A DNA stretch of 59,186 nucleotides from Bacteroidia bacterium (GCA_025999935.1 BNXY01000011.1:1-59186), one strand, 5' to 3'. Positions 41,971 to 51,810 are shown, numbered from the stretch's first letter. Program-made: numbers and translations. Notes: generated from the sequence alone by a model not told the origin.

Positions 41971-43023
41971 ATGGAGTTTAGCGCACAACAAATTGCAGGT
42001 ATTTTGCAAGGAAAAATTGAGGGAAACGCACAAGTTTCCGTCAGTAATTTTTCTAAAATAGAAGAAGGAAAACCCGGAACACTCACTTTTCTTGCTAACT
42101 TGAAATATTTACATTATATATATGAAACCAAGGCAAGTATTGCTTTAGTAAATGAAGATTTTGTCCCTGAAAAGAAACTTCCCGAAACATTGACCCTGAT
42201 TCGTGTGGCAAATGCATATTCAGCACTGGCTATCCTGTTGAATTTGGTCGATCAGGCAAAACCCCAAAAGAGAGGTGTCGAACCGATGTCCTACATCAGC
42301 CCATCTGCAAATGTGCCACTCGAAGAAGTTTATATCGGCGCTTTTGCCTATATCGGCGCAAATGTCCGTTTGGGCAAGAATGTTTTGATTTACCCGCAGG
42401 TTTATATCGGAGATAACGTTACCATCGGAGATAACACCATTCTATACGCAGGCGTAAAGATTTATGCGGATTGCAATGTGGGGGAAAGATGTATCATTCA
42501 TTCCGGAGCCGTAATCGGTGCGGACGGATTCGGATTCGCCAAAGAAGGCGACAGCTTTAAAAAGATTCCCCAATTGGGAAATGTCGTTATCGAAGACGAT
42601 GTGGAAATTGGTGCAAATACCACAATTGACCGCGCCGTCATGGAATCGACCCTTATCCGGAAAGGTGTCAAATTAGACAACCTGATTCAGATAGCCCACA
42701 ATGTGGAAATCGGCGAAAACACAGGAATGGCGGCACAATCAGGCATTTCCGGATCTACCAAAGTTGGGAAAAATTGCATTTTCGGCGGACAAGTCGGATT
42801 GGGCGGACATATCAAAATCGGCGATAATGTGAGCATTGGCGCACAGTCGGGTATCATCAGCAATATCAAACCGGATAAAAACATCATGGGTTCGCCCGCT
42901 TTCGATGTGAAAGATTTCTTCCGTTCGAGTATTATTATTCAAAAACTGCCGGAAATATACAGAACAGTCAATCAACTGCAAAAAGAAGTAGAAACACTCA
43001 AAAAAGAATTAAATAAAGAATAA
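41971..43023 (+). CDS. lpxD: UDP-3-O-acylglucosamine N-acyltransferase LpxD
   Basis: 350 residues. The uridine-binding N-terminal domain ([20 protein letters not shown], then [20 protein letters not shown]) is followed by a left-handed beta-helix of hexapeptide repeats (e.g. [20 protein letters not shown]), with the catalytic His region at [17 protein letters not shown]. It adds the second N-linked acyl chain in lipid A synthesis. It lies 12 nt before lpxC/fabZ. Confidence 0.96.
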   Translation: MEFSAQQIAGILQGKIEGNAQVSVSNFSKIEEGKPGTLTFLANLKYLHYIYETKASIALVNEDFVPEKKLPETLTLIRVANAYSALAILLNLVDQAKPQKRGVEPMSYISPSANVPLEEVYIGAFAYIGANVRLGKNVLIYPQVYIGDNVTIGDNTILYAGVKIYADCNVGERCIIHSGAVIGADGFGFAKEGDSFKKIPQLGNVVIEDDVEIGANTTIDRAVMESTLIRKGVKLDNLIQIAHNVEIGENTGMAAQSGISGSTKVGKNCIFGGQVGLGGHIKIGDNVSIGAQSGIISNIKPDKNIMGSPAFDVKDFFRSSIIIQKLPEIYRTVNQLQKEVETLKKELNKE

Positions 43024-43035
43024 AAAAAATAATTA

Positions 43036-44424
43036 ATGAATACGAAACAACACACATTAAAAGATAGTTTTTCGTTAAAAGGGAAAGGATTACACACCGG
43101 GTTAGAAATTGAAATCAAGTTCAATCCCGCGCCGGTAAACCATGGTTATAAAATCAAGCGGATTGATTTGGAAGACCAACCGGTAATAGACGCCTTGGCA
43201 GAAAATGTGAAAGGTACGCAACGGGGAACGGTTTTGTCTAAAAATGATGTTCAGATTTCGACTGTTGAACATGCTATGGCAGCCTTGTATGCTTACGAAG
43301 TCGATAATTGCCTGATAGAAGTCAACGCACCGGAATTTCCAATTTTGGACGGGAGCTCCATTGTTTACGTCAACGAAATTGAACGGGTGGGCTTGGAAGA
43401 ACAAGATGCAGACAGGGATTTTTATATTGTGAAAACCAAAATCGAAGTCAAAGACGAAACAACCGGCTCTTCGATTACCGTTCTTCCGGATGATTCTTTC
43501 GGTGTTTATGCACACATCACTTTTGATTCTATTTTTCTTGATAATCAATTTGCTACATTGGACAACCTGAAAGATTTCAAAAATGAAATCGCTGCGAGCC
43601 GGACTTTCGTTTTCGTCCGGGAAATAGAACCTTTGTTGCAGCACGGTTTGATAAAAGGCGGCGATTTGGACAATGCCATCGTTATTTATGAACGGCAAAT
43701 CAGTCAGGAAAGATTGGATAAATTGGCTGATATGATGGGCGCCAGTCATAAGGATGCGACGGAATTAGGATATATCATGAACAAACCGTTGGCATTCACC
43801 AATGAACCGGCAAGACATAAACTGCTTGATATACTGGGAGATATTGCTTTGATAGGGAAACCCATTGTGGGAAGAATTATTGCATCCTGCCCGGGACATA
43901 AAATCAACAATCAATTTGCTCGGATTATTCGTAAAGATATTAAAATGAACGATATACAGGCGCCGGTTTATAATCCGAATGTTCCGCCGATTATGGATAT
44001 TAACCGGATTAAAGAATTACTTCCGCACCGTTATCCTTTCCTTTTGGTGGAAAAAATTATTGAAGTAGGCTCCAAACACATTGTCGGTCTTAAAAATGTA
44101 TCGGTCAACGAACCGTTTTTCCAAGGGCATTTTCCGGGAGAACCCGTTATGCCGGGTGTCTTATTGGTTGAAGCCATGGCGCAAACGGCCGGCCTTTTAG
44201 TACTGAACGGCGTGGAAGAACCACACCGCTATTCTACTTATTTCCTCAAAATAGACAATGTGAAATTCCGGCAAAAAGTAGTTCCCGGTGATACGGTTAT
44301 ATTGCGTTTGGAATTTATTACGGAACTTCGTCGCGGAATTGCCAATATGAAAGGGTATTGTTTTGTCGGAGAAAAAGTGGCTTGTGAAGCGGAATTAATG
44401 GCGCAAATAGTTAAAAATAAATAA
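43036..44424 (+). CDS. lpxC-fabZ: Bifunctional UDP-3-O-acyl-GlcNAc deacetylase / 3-hydroxyacyl-ACP dehydratase (LpxC-FabZ fusion)
   Basis: 462 residues with two enzymes. LpxC (about 1-305) shows KDSFSLKGKGLHTGLEIEIK, STVEHAMAALYAYEVDNCLI (zinc His), AASRTFVFVREIEPL and EPARHKLLDILGDIALIG (zinc His and Asp). FabZ (about 315-462) shows INRIKELLPHRYPFLLVEKI (catalytic His) and FFQGHFPGEPVMPGVLLVEA (Glu). The fusion is a hallmark of Bacteroidetes and couples the committed lipid A step to fatty-acid dehydration. It is followed by lpxA after 1 nt. Confidence 0.97.
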   Translation: MNTKQHTLKDSFSLKGKGLHTGLEIEIKFNPAPVNHGYKIKRIDLEDQPVIDALAENVKGTQRGTVLSKNDVQISTVEHAMAALYAYEVDNCLIEVNAPEFPILDGSSIVYVNEIERVGLEEQDADRDFYIVKTKIEVKDETTGSSITVLPDDSFGVYAHITFDSIFLDNQFATLDNLKDFKNEIAASRTFVFVREIEPLLQHGLIKGGDLDNAIVIYERQISQERLDKLADMMGASHKDATELGYIMNKPLAFTNEPARHKLLDILGDIALIGKPIVGRIIASCPGHKINNQFARIIRKDIKMNDIQAPVYNPNVPPIMDINRIKELLPHRYPFLLVEKIIEVGSKHIVGLKNVSVNEPFFQGHFPGEPVMPGVLLVEAMAQTAGLLVLNGVEEPHRYSTYFLKIDNVKFRQKVVPGDTVILRLEFITELRRGIANMKGYCFVGEKVACEAELMAQIVKNK

Positions 44425-44425
44425 T

Positions 44426-45205
44426 ATGGATCAAGTTTTATCATCTATACATCCGGATGCGGTCATCGGAGAAAACGTGACTATCAGTCCTTTTGTTACC
44501 ATTGGCAAAAATGTCGTAATCGGCGAAAATACTTATATTTACCCGAATGCCGTGATTCTCTCCGGCGCACGAATAGGCAAAAACTGTCGGATTTTTCCGG
44601 GAGCGGTAATTGCCGGAATCCCACAGGATTTGAAATTCCGCGGAGAAGAAACGCTTGCCATAATCGGCGACAACACAACCGTCAGAGAATGTGCCACCGT
44701 GAACCGGGGAACAGCTGCCAAAGGACAAACGATTGTCGGAAATGATTGTTTATTAATGGCTTATTCACATACGGCGCACGATTGCATTTTGAAAAATAAT
44801 GTGATTATCGGAAATGCTACCCAGTTGGCGGGAGAAGTGGAAGTGGACGATTATGCCATTTTAAGCGGAGGCGCTTTGGTACATCAGTTTACCAAAATCG
44901 GACAACATGTTATGATTCAGGGCGGTTCCCGTGTAGGAAAAGACATTCCACCCTATATCATCATAGGACGTGAACCCATTACCTATTCCGGCGTCAATAT
45001 CATCGGACTTCGGAGGAGAGGTTTTGATAATGAGAAGATTGGCTCTATTCAGGAAATTTATCGCATCTTGTATCAATCCGGAATGAATAATAAAGATGCG
45101 GTTAAATTTATCGAAGAAAATATTCCGGCTTCGGCTGAAAAAGAAAATATTATTACCTTTATCGCCAATTCCGCAAGAGGAATTGTGAGAGGATACTTGG
45201 AATGA
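44426..45205 (+). CDS. lpxA: UDP-N-acetylglucosamine acyltransferase LpxA
   Basis: 259 residues of hexapeptide beta-helix (VSxxPFVTIGKNVVIGENTY-like repeats) ending in a helical tail. Active-site landmarks are AYSHTAHDCILKNNVIIGNA (catalytic His) and GGGALVHQF-like SGGALVHQFTKIGQHVMIQG. It starts lipid A synthesis by transferring a hydroxyacyl chain to UDP-GlcNAc. Its stop overlaps the next start (ATGA). Confidence 0.97.
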   Translation: MDQVLSSIHPDAVIGENVTISPFVTIGKNVVIGENTYIYPNAVILSGARIGKNCRIFPGAVIAGIPQDLKFRGEETLAIIGDNTTVRECATVNRGTAAKGQTIVGNDCLLMAYSHTAHDCILKNNVIIGNATQLAGEVEVDDYAILSGGALVHQFTKIGQHVMIQGGSRVGKDIPPYIIIGREPITYSGVNIIGLRRRGFDNEKIGSIQEIYRILYQSGMNNKDAVKFIEENIPASAEKENIITFIANSARGIVRGYLE

Positions 45206-45786
45206 ACGAAAAACTAAAAATTAAAGCTATGGTTTACAGATTTGTCATATTATCCGATGAAGTAGATGATTTTAGAAGGGATATTCTTATTGATTCCGAC
45301 ACTACTTTTTTTGATTTGCACGAAGCTATCTTAGACTCGGTGGGATACACAAAAGATCAAATGACTTCTTTTTTCATTTGTGACGATGATTGGAATAAAG
45401 AAACAGAAGTCACTTTGATTGAAATGGATACAACCTCGGAAGAAGATAGTTATGTAATGGAAACCACCCGTTTAAGTGATATTCTGGAAGATGAACGGCA
45501 AAAATTATTGTACGTTTATGAATATCTTACCGAACGGACGTTTTTTATGGAACTGAGGGAAATTGTTACCGGAAAATCATTAGAAAAAGCCGAATGTATC
45601 AAATCCATAGGTAATCCGCCGGTTCAAACCACCGAATTTGAAGATTTTGATGCAAAAGTATCAGCAACGCATACCGATGTCGAAAATGATTTTTACGATA
45701 ACGACGACGATTTCATCAATCTGGATGAGTACGATGAAGAAGATTTCGGCGATTTAAACGAAGGAAATCCGTTTGAGAGTTATTGA
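45202..45786 (+). CDS. pRiA4b ORF-3-like domain protein
   Basis: 194 residues. The first 110 resemble the plasmid pRiA4b ORF-3 domain: YRFVILSDEVDDFRRDILID, TTFFDLHEAILDSVGYTKDQ, SFFICDDDWN and LLYVYEYLTERTFFMELREI. The C-terminal third is very acidic (NDFYDNDDDFINLDEYDEED). The function is unknown. The start overlaps lpxA by 4 nt, so it is co-translated with the lipid A genes; a later ATG at 45229 is an alternative. Confidence 0.75.
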   Translation: MNEKLKIKAMVYRFVILSDEVDDFRRDILIDSDTTFFDLHEAILDSVGYTKDQMTSFFICDDDWNKETEVTLIEMDTTSEEDSYVMETTRLSDILEDERQKLLYVYEYLTERTFFMELREIVTGKSLEKAECIKSIGNPPVQTTEFEDFDAKVSATHTDVENDFYDNDDDFINLDEYDEEDFGDLNEGNPFESY

Positions 45787-46026
45787 GGAGCCACGAAAAT
45801 AGGGATTGTATCTGTATTGTATCGGGTGCACGACAAATTTCTCATTTTCATACCGTAAAGGTACGAAATTCTTGGGCGGTCTATAAAGTGGAACCCGACA
45901 AGGTGCATTATAATATCGGTTATTTACTGGTTTTAAAACAGTTCCACTTGTTTTTAAGTATTATAGTTATGTAAAAGAAAATTCGGTAATTGACACTATT
46001 TCAGTAATAAGGGGAATATATCCCAA
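45787..46026. other. Gap between convergent genes, no gene seen
   Basis: A start-less frame (45860-45960) reads WAVYKVEPDKVHYNIGYLL; it matches nothing I recognise. No convincing terminator hairpin was spotted. Confidence 0.4.
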
Positions 46027-47391
46027 TCATCGCTTCACTTTTTCCGCCAATTCCTCCGCTTCCTTTTGCGTAGGCGCTTCGGTATAGATGCGGATAATCG
46101 GTTCTGTGTTGGATTTCCGAAAATGCACCCATCTGTCTGGGAAATCAATTTTTACTCCATCGATATCATTGACCGGATACGCGGCATATTCTTTTTTGAT
46201 GGCATCCAACAAGGCGTCAATATTGGTTTCCGGTGTCAAATCCATGCGTTGTTTCGCCATGAAATAGGTTGGATATTTTGCCCGCAATTCGCTTACTTTC
46301 AGACCTGTTTTAGCTAAGTGAGTCAAAAAGAGGCCGATTCCGACCAAGGCATCCCGTCCGTAATGCGAAGCCGGATAAATAATTCCCCCGTTGCCCTCTC
46401 CTCCGATTACGGCGCCGGTTTCTTTCATTTTGGCTACTACATTTACTTCGCCGACAGCCGATGCGGTATAAGTTTTTCCGTATTTTTCGGTCACATCGCG
46501 CAAAGCGCGGGTTGAACTCAAGTTGGAAACCGTGTTGCCCGGAGTATGTTGCAAAATATAATCGGCTACCGAAACCAAAGTGTATTCTTCGCCAAACATT
46601 TCGCCTTTTTCGGTAATGATGGCCAAACGGTCAACATCCGGATCTACTACAAAACCTACATCCGCTTTTTTCGCTTTTGCCACTTGGGCAATTTCCGTCA
46701 AATGTTCGGGAAGCGGTTCGGGATTGTGCGCGAAAACGCCGGTCGGTTCATCGTTTAAGCCGATAATATTTTGTACGCCTAAAGCTTTTAGCAATTCGGG
46801 CAGAACAATACCGCCCACCGAATTTACAGAATCGAAAGCGACGGTAAAGTTGGCTTTCCGGATGGCGGCAATATCCACTAAGTCTAAGGAAAGAACGTGT
46901 TCGATGTGTTTTTTAGTATAAGTATCATCCGTTTTTATTTTTCCTATATGATCTATATCTGCAAAAACGAAGGATTCTTCTTCGGCGATTTTCAGAATTT
47001 CATTGCCTTCTGCCGCATTTAAAAATTCGCCGTTTTCATTCAACAGTTTCAAGGCGTTCCATTGTTTCGGATTGTGCGATGCCGTCAGAATGATTCCGCC
47101 TGCCGCTTTTTCCATAACCACAGCCAGTTCCGTTGTGGGTGTTGTAGCCAGACCGATATCCGTCACATCGAATCCCATATTGCTCAGTGTCCCGATTACA
47201 AGATTCCGTACCATTTCGCCGGAAATCCGGGCGTCGCGTCCTACGACAATGGTTTTGGATGAGGCGTTTTTAGATTGAATGAATGTGGCGTAAGCCGCGG
47301 TAAATTTCACTATATCAAGCGGAGACAAACCTTCGCCGGCTTTTCCTCCAATGGTGCCGCGAATACCTGAAATTGATTTGATTAATGACAT
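46027..47391 (-). CDS. glmM: Phosphoglucosamine mutase (GlmM-type)
   Basis: 454 residues of the alpha-D-phosphohexomutase family. The start LIKSISGIRGTIGG, the phospho-serine loop GGIILTASHNPKQWNALK (Ser105), the metal loop FVVDPDVDRLAII, the sugar loop GGEGNGGIIYP and the phosphate loop RKSNTEPIIRIYTEA are all intact. It interconverts glucosamine 6- and 1-phosphate for UDP-GlcNAc and cell-wall synthesis; the GEGNGG sugar loop fits GlmM. DUF4827 lies 5 nt upstream. Confidence 0.9.
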   Translation of the reverse strand: MSLIKSISGIRGTIGGKAGEGLSPLDIVKFTAAYATFIQSKNASSKTIVVGRDARISGEMVRNLVIGTLSNMGFDVTDIGLATTPTTELAVVMEKAAGGIILTASHNPKQWNALKLLNENGEFLNAAEGNEILKIAEEESFVFADIDHIGKIKTDDTYTKKHIEHVLSLDLVDIAAIRKANFTVAFDSVNSVGGIVLPELLKALGVQNIIGLNDEPTGVFAHNPEPLPEHLTEIAQVAKAKKADVGFVVDPDVDRLAIITEKGEMFGEEYTLVSVADYILQHTPGNTVSNLSSTRALRDVTEKYGKTYTASAVGEVNVVAKMKETGAVIGGEGNGGIIYPASHYGRDALVGIGLFLTHLAKTGLKVSELRAKYPTYFMAKQRMDLTPETNIDALLDAIKKEYAAYPVNDIDGVKIDFPDRWVHFRKSNTEPIIRIYTEAPTQKEAEELAEKVKR

Positions 47392-47396
47392 AAATT

Positions 47397-47999
47397 TTAA
47401 TTGAAACTGGTATATCTTAAATTTTTATAAAACACGGGAAGAATACTGTTTGAATCGCTGTAAGATCCGATAGACGAGGGGATAATGATGTCAACAACGG
47501 CGCCTTCGCCTATGTATGCCAAAGGAATGACCCATCCCACACACACCGGAGAACTTGTAACGCTATATGTTTGGGAAATTCCATATACAAACGAAAAAGG
47601 ATAAAGTAAGGAAGGTTTGATAATGGTTGTTGTATCTCCTCGGGCGGCATCTTTCACACTGTGTTGATATTCAAATCGAATCGTAACATTATCCAAGGCT
47701 TTTGCCCGGACTGAACTGCCTCGATCAACCACATGAATGTATAAACCATCATTCGTTTTGTAATATTCTTTTTCTCCGAAAATACTATCTTTCGGGTATG
47801 AGTCCAAAACAACAAAATCGTTTCTGTCGATAAATCGTTCGATGGCTTTCTTTTCTTCACGCAACATTTCCTGCAAGGTTTTTTGATCATTGCAAGAAAA
47901 GAAAACGCCGGAAAAAACAGGCGCCAATAACACAAAAATCAAAAACTTCTTTGTATGGAAGCGAGTGATAAGTGATAAGTAATGAGCTATGAATTTCAT
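47397..47999 (-). CDS. DUF4827 family lipoprotein
   Basis: 200 residues with a lipoprotein signal (hydrophobic stretch FLIFVLLAPVFSGVFFSC; lipobox Cys near residue 36). The mature part (KTLQEMLREEKKAIERFIDR, PYSFVYG-like YPFSFVYGISQTYSVTSSPV) matches Bacteroidetes DUF4827, commonly encoded next to glmM. A peptidyl-prolyl isomerase-like fold is suspected for the family, but this is unproven. The first 12 codons contain an ACTTATC repeat, so the true start may be internal. The promoter TATCTTTG lies at 48029-48022. Confidence 0.75.
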   Translation of the reverse strand: MKFIAHYLSLITRFHTKKFLIFVLLAPVFSGVFFSCNDQKTLQEMLREEKKAIERFIDRNDFVVLDSYPKDSIFGEKEYYKTNDGLYIHVVDRGSSVRAKALDNVTIRFEYQHSVKDAARGDTTTIIKPSLLYPFSFVYGISQTYSVTSSPVCVGWVIPLAYIGEGAVVDIIIPSSIGSYSDSNSILPVFYKNLRYTSFN

Positions 48000-48021
48000 A
48001 TTTTTTATGTAAATTTTGCTG

Positions 48022-48029
48022 CAAAGATA
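48022..48029 (-). promoter_or_regulatory. -7 promoter box of the DUF4827-glmM operon (TATCTTTG)
   Basis: Minus-strand TATCTTTG fits TAnnTTTG, 22 nt ahead of the DUF4827 start. Confidence 0.6.
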
Positions 48030-48077
48030 ATCTAAATATTTGTGATTGCCGCTTTTGTTTCCTTATAAAAACTTAAT

Positions 48078-49103
48078 TTATATCAATAAATGCTTGTAAC
48101 GGGGCAAAGCTGCTTTAAAAAGCGCAATTGCATCTTCCAAATTACCGTAAAATTCTCCTCCCGAAGCATTCAAATGACCGCCTCCGTTAAAGATTTCTCC
48201 GGCAAATTGATTGGCCGGGAAATTACCTCTTGACCGAAATGACAATCGAACCATATCTTTTTCTTCCCGTATAAATGCCGAAAAAACAATATTTTCAATG
48301 CTAAGGGGAATGTTGACAAACCCTTCCGTATCCCCTTTTTGAGGATTGAATTTTTTGTGTTCTTCCAAAGATAAAGTAATGAGAGAAGTTTTATATTCCT
48401 CAAATAATTGCATTTTTTCATGTAAAATAAATCCCTGTAAACGTACTCGGTATTTGCTACAACTATCATATACTTTTGAATGAATGTCGTCTTTGTTGAT
48501 GCCTTTTTCCAACAATTCGCCGATTATGTAGTAGATAGCGGGACTATTCGAATTATACGTGAAGGCTCCGGTATCGGTCATCATTCCGGCATAAATACAT
48601 TCGGCACAGGGTTTATCGACATATTCGAACATGCCCATCCGGCAAATAAAACGGAAAATCAATTCGCTGGTGGAAGATATTTCCGGATGAGAAATCGTGA
48701 GATCGCAAAAATTTTCGGGACTGGGGTGGTGATCGATCATTACTTTTTTTCCATGCGCTTCTCTTACGATGGATTCCAATTGGGAAATTCTTTTCAAATC
48801 ATTGAAATCCAAGCAGAAAATCAATTCCGCCGCCTCAATGGTTTCTTGTGCAATTTCGGGGCTTCTGTCTCCGAGAATAATCTCACCGGCATCAACCATC
48901 CAATTCAAAAATCGGGGAAATTCATTCGGCACAATCACATTGACCTGTTTTCCCAGTTCGGTTAAAAAATGATACAATGCCAACGACGAACCGATGGCGT
49001 CTCCATCGGGCGAAACGTGCGTAACAATAACGATTTTATCATTCTTGTCAATCAGCTTTTTTGCCTTTTGAATACTCTCTTCTGCTATAATTTTGTTTAA
49101 CAT
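48078..49103 (-). CDS. nrnA: DHH-family nanoRNase/pAp phosphatase NrnA
   Basis: 341 residues. DHH motifs: IVTHVSPDGDAIGSSLALYH (D-x-D), LIFCLDFNDLKRI, KVMIDHHPSPENF (D-H-H) and ECIYAGMMTDTGAFTY; the DHHA1 part ends in FNGGGHLNASGGE (G-G-G-H-x-x-A-S-G). It degrades short RNA oligomers and 3'-phosphoadenosine 5'-phosphate. A TACCTTTG box (minus, 49142-49135) inside the comEC 3' end may serve it. Confidence 0.92.
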   Translation of the reverse strand: MLNKIIAEESIQKAKKLIDKNDKIVIVTHVSPDGDAIGSSLALYHFLTELGKQVNVIVPNEFPRFLNWMVDAGEIILGDRSPEIAQETIEAAELIFCLDFNDLKRISQLESIVREAHGKKVMIDHHPSPENFCDLTISHPEISSTSELIFRFICRMGMFEYVDKPCAECIYAGMMTDTGAFTYNSNSPAIYYIIGELLEKGINKDDIHSKVYDSCSKYRVRLQGFILHEKMQLFEEYKTSLITLSLEEHKKFNPQKGDTEGFVNIPLSIENIVFSAFIREEKDMVRLSFRSRGNFPANQFAGEIFNGGGHLNASGGEFYGNLEDAIALFKAALPRYKHLLI

Positions 49104-49124
49104 TTTTCGATAAATTAATGGTGT

Positions 49125-50651
49125 TCAGAACGGACAAAGGTAATAAAATACTTGCAATGCTACAAGCAAGAGCAACAAATAGACGTAGATTATTCGTTTT
49201 TTTATCCACATCAACAGGAAAAGAAGACCACATAAGGAGAAACAGAGGGTTTCACAGATGCTTGGATTCAGGTTGTTAATTAATCCATGCGGAATTACTT
49301 CCAACCATTCCAATCCGGAAATAAAGAAAACCAACAATTGATTGACCGGATACGTGAGCCACGAATGATTGCCCAACAGGAATTGCAGCGACAACGAAGC
49401 CGGAATCAAAAACATCAACAATCCGGTTAGAGGAATCGCAAAAATATTGGTAACTAAATAAAGCAGTGGAAATTGATGAAAATAATAAATGCTCAGCGGA
49501 GCCGTTCCCAATTGCGCCGAAGTAGAAACGCAAGAGAGTTCCCAGACATACCGAATAACCGGATTTCGGGATTCATGCAATGCCGTCAGATAGGGATTGA
49601 TCAACAAAATGGCCAATACTGCCGAAAAACTGAGTTGGAAGCCAACGTCAAACAGATATAAAGGATTGTATAACAGCATGAAAAAAGCGGCGACACCCAC
49701 AGTGTTCAATGTAAACGCACGGAAAAGAAAGCCATTGCCTATTCCCCACAAACTCAGCATAATGGCTGCCCGAATTACCGAAGGCCCCATCCCGGTCAGA
49801 AAAGCGAATATCCACATCAACGGGATGATAATCAATTGCCTAAACATCATTCCTTTCCGTCCGTTTCCCAAAAAGGAAAATAGAAAATAAAAAATGCCAT
49901 AGACGATAGAAAAATGCAAACCGCTAACCGATAATATATGTGCACTGCCGGTCGCCGCAAAAGTCTGCCGCAAATCGGCATCTAAATCATTTACATAACC
50001 AAACAAAATGGCGGAGGCAATAGCGGCCGGTTTTTCGTCCGGAATCAGTTCCCGCAAGTGATGGAGCAAAACACGCCGACATTTTAAGGAGCTAAACCGG
50101 AGGTTAAATCCTTGTTTGGGCGGATTTTCCATTTTCGCCCAATTTCCCTTGTACACAAAAGCCCGCGCAGCAATCCCCTGTTTGCGGAGATACATCTGGT
50201 CAACTTTTTCAAATGGCACACTTATCGCAAGCCAATCCGAAGGAAGCAAGGTCGAAGCAAGGCTGTCGGCAGGAACATAAATAATCGCTTTCTGATTGTT
50301 TACCTTTACTTTACACAACCATGTCTTGGGTTTTCTTACCGGGTCGTCAAGAATTTGAACTTGATAGTCTCGAATCCCGTCCTTCCCTTTCCATTCCGAT
50401 TCTGCCCATTTATTATCCGTCAGTATTCCGGCAGAAGAAATGCAAAGGAGTGACAATCCAAACCCAAACAGCCAGCGCCATGAATACCTGTGATTCAGAG
50501 GAGAAATAAAAGAAATTGCGGAAACAAGCAGTGAAAAAACAGCAATATAGTACCAACAAGAAACTAAATCCCAGTGAATCCGAATCATTATCCCGGGAAT
50601 AAAAAACAGTACCAACCGTAAGAATACTGCCTGATGCAAGGTCTTGTTCAT
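49125..50651 (-). CDS. comEC: ComEC/Rec2-related membrane protein (competence domain, no nuclease domain)
   Basis: 508 residues with about ten membrane helices. The Competence domain core FAATGSAHILSVSGLHFSIV is unmistakable, and an N-terminal DUF4131-like region is present. The metallo-beta-lactamase domain of full-length ComEC (about 750 aa) is absent, as in many Bacteroidetes. It is thought to form the inner-membrane channel for DNA uptake. Located 21 nt before nrnA. Confidence 0.9.
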   Translation of the reverse strand: MNKTLHQAVFLRLVLFFIPGIMIRIHWDLVSCWYYIAVFSLLVSAISFISPLNHRYSWRWLFGFGLSLLCISSAGILTDNKWAESEWKGKDGIRDYQVQILDDPVRKPKTWLCKVKVNNQKAIIYVPADSLASTLLPSDWLAISVPFEKVDQMYLRKQGIAARAFVYKGNWAKMENPPKQGFNLRFSSLKCRRVLLHHLRELIPDEKPAAIASAILFGYVNDLDADLRQTFAATGSAHILSVSGLHFSIVYGIFYFLFSFLGNGRKGMMFRQLIIIPLMWIFAFLTGMGPSVIRAAIMLSLWGIGNGFLFRAFTLNTVGVAAFFMLLYNPLYLFDVGFQLSFSAVLAILLINPYLTALHESRNPVIRYVWELSCVSTSAQLGTAPLSIYYFHQFPLLYLVTNIFAIPLTGLLMFLIPASLSLQFLLGNHSWLTYPVNQLLVFFISGLEWLEVIPHGLINNLNPSICETLCFSLCGLLFLLMWIKKRIIYVYLLLLLVALQVFYYLCPF

Positions 50652-50671
50652 AGTTAATTTAGTTAAATGTA

Positions 50672-50731
50672 TGAGTAAATACTCGTAAATATGAGTATGT
50701 ACTCGTAAATTCGGGTAAATACTCGCAAATC
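50672..50731. repeat. Three tandem 20-bp repeats (GAGTAAATACTCGTAAAT-type)
   Basis: Units at 50672-50691, 50692-50711 and 50712-50731 share TGAGTAAATACTCGTAAAT with a few changes; each contains a GAGTA/TACTC inverted half. They lie between rpe and comEC, 20 nt ahead of comEC's start, where they might affect its expression. Confidence 0.8.
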
Positions 50732-50766
50732 CGCCCCATCCGCGCTATCTGCGTTCCATCCCCGGC

Positions 50767-51420
50767 TTATATTTCTCGTTTCATTTGTCGTATCATTTCT
50801 GTTGGATCCGGCGCTTTAAATATTGAATTGCCGGCGACCAATACATTCGCTCCGGCTTCGACCATCCATTGGCCTCTTTCAATATTGATTCCGCCATCGA
50901 CTTCAATCAAAGTATTTAATCCCAATGAATCAATCAGTTTCTTTAAACGTTGCACTTTTTCAACGGCACGCGGAATAAATTTCTGACCGCTAAATCCGGG
51001 GTTAACCGACATAATCAAGATCATATCCGCATCCTCGATAATATCCGTCAGCGCTTCCACCGGCGTATGCGGATTCAGAGCAATGCCCGCTTTCATCCCG
51101 GCTTCCTTGATTTTCATCAATGTACTGTGCAAATGGGGGCAAACTTCGTAATGAACAGTCAGACTCCGTACGCCCAAATCCCGGAATTGCGGAATGAATT
51201 TTTGCGGATCAACAATCATCAGATGCGCATCCAAAGGTTTGGTCGAAATTCGCGCCAAATGCCTCATTACCGGAAATCCCATGGAAATATTCGGAACGAA
51301 AACGCCGTCCATCACATCCAAATGCAGCCAATCCGCTTCGCTTTGATTGATCATTTCTATTTCCTTTTCCAAATGCAGAAAATCTGCCGACAATAAAGAA
51401 GGTGCAAGAATAAAAGCCAT
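50767..51420 (-). CDS. rpe: Ribulose-phosphate 3-epimerase
   Basis: 217 residues forming a TIM barrel: ILAPSLLSADFLHLEKEIEM, WLHLDVMDGVFVPNISMGFP (metal ligands H and D), LDAHLMIVDPQKFI, MSVNPGFSGQKFIP and LIEVDGGINIERGQWM. It interconverts ribulose and xylulose 5-phosphate. It appears to be read before comEC in the same direction. Confidence 0.97.
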   Translation of the reverse strand: MAFILAPSLLSADFLHLEKEIEMINQSEADWLHLDVMDGVFVPNISMGFPVMRHLARISTKPLDAHLMIVDPQKFIPQFRDLGVRSLTVHYEVCPHLHSTLMKIKEAGMKAGIALNPHTPVEALTDIIEDADMILIMSVNPGFSGQKFIPRAVEKVQRLKKLIDSLGLNTLIEVDGGINIERGQWMVEAGANVLVAGNSIFKAPDPTEMIRQMKREI

Positions 51421-51437
51421 ATCAGTTATTTTTTTTG

Positions 51438-51445
51438 CAAAATTA
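51438..51445 (-). promoter_or_regulatory. -7 promoter box of rpe (TAATTTTG)
   Basis: Minus-strand TAATTTTG fits TAnnTTTG, 17 nt ahead of the rpe ATG. Confidence 0.55.
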
Positions 51446-51614
51446 CATGAAATTTTCGAGATTTCAAGCGTGCGAGATAAAAATCAAGACCACATCATTT
51501 TTGTTCGGGCTTACCGTACCGTGCTCGAAGCACAATTGTTACCTTTGTTTTTAATTTAAATTATAAATAATTTAATTCCGGTAAATTTTATGAACAAAAC
51601 ATTATGGTCTTGAC

Positions 51615-51794
51615 ATGCACAAAGATAGCGTATTTGCGTGTATTTTGGACGAACAAGGCAAGAAAATTTTTGAAAAGCGTTATGGAACGCTGACCCCAGA
51701 TTTGGATGAGTTGCACAAGAACCTCGTAGAACTGGATTGTGGCAGAGTAGCAATGGAAAGTACAAATACGATTCCGCAGGTTCCGTTTTGTTGA
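51615..51794 (+). pseudogene. IS110-family transposase, N-terminal fragment
   Basis: The frame starts MHKDSVFACILDEQGKKIFE, then KRYGTLTPDLDELHKNLVE and CGRVAMEST: the D/M-H-K-D...C/G-x-x-V-x-M-E-S-T pattern of the IS110 RuvC-like domain. It breaks off after 59 codons; the Tnp_20 domain is absent. It occupies the place where a susD gene would follow the SusC gene. Confidence 0.75.
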
Positions 51795-51810
51795 ATAAAT
51801 TCCTGTTTTT

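Noticed and set aside
43102..43749. 215-codon minus-strand frame opposite lpxC
   Set aside because: Antisense to the LpxC domain, with no motif of its own.
50672..50731. CRISPR array
   Set aside because: The 20-bp units are directly adjacent with no spacers, and no cas gene is present.
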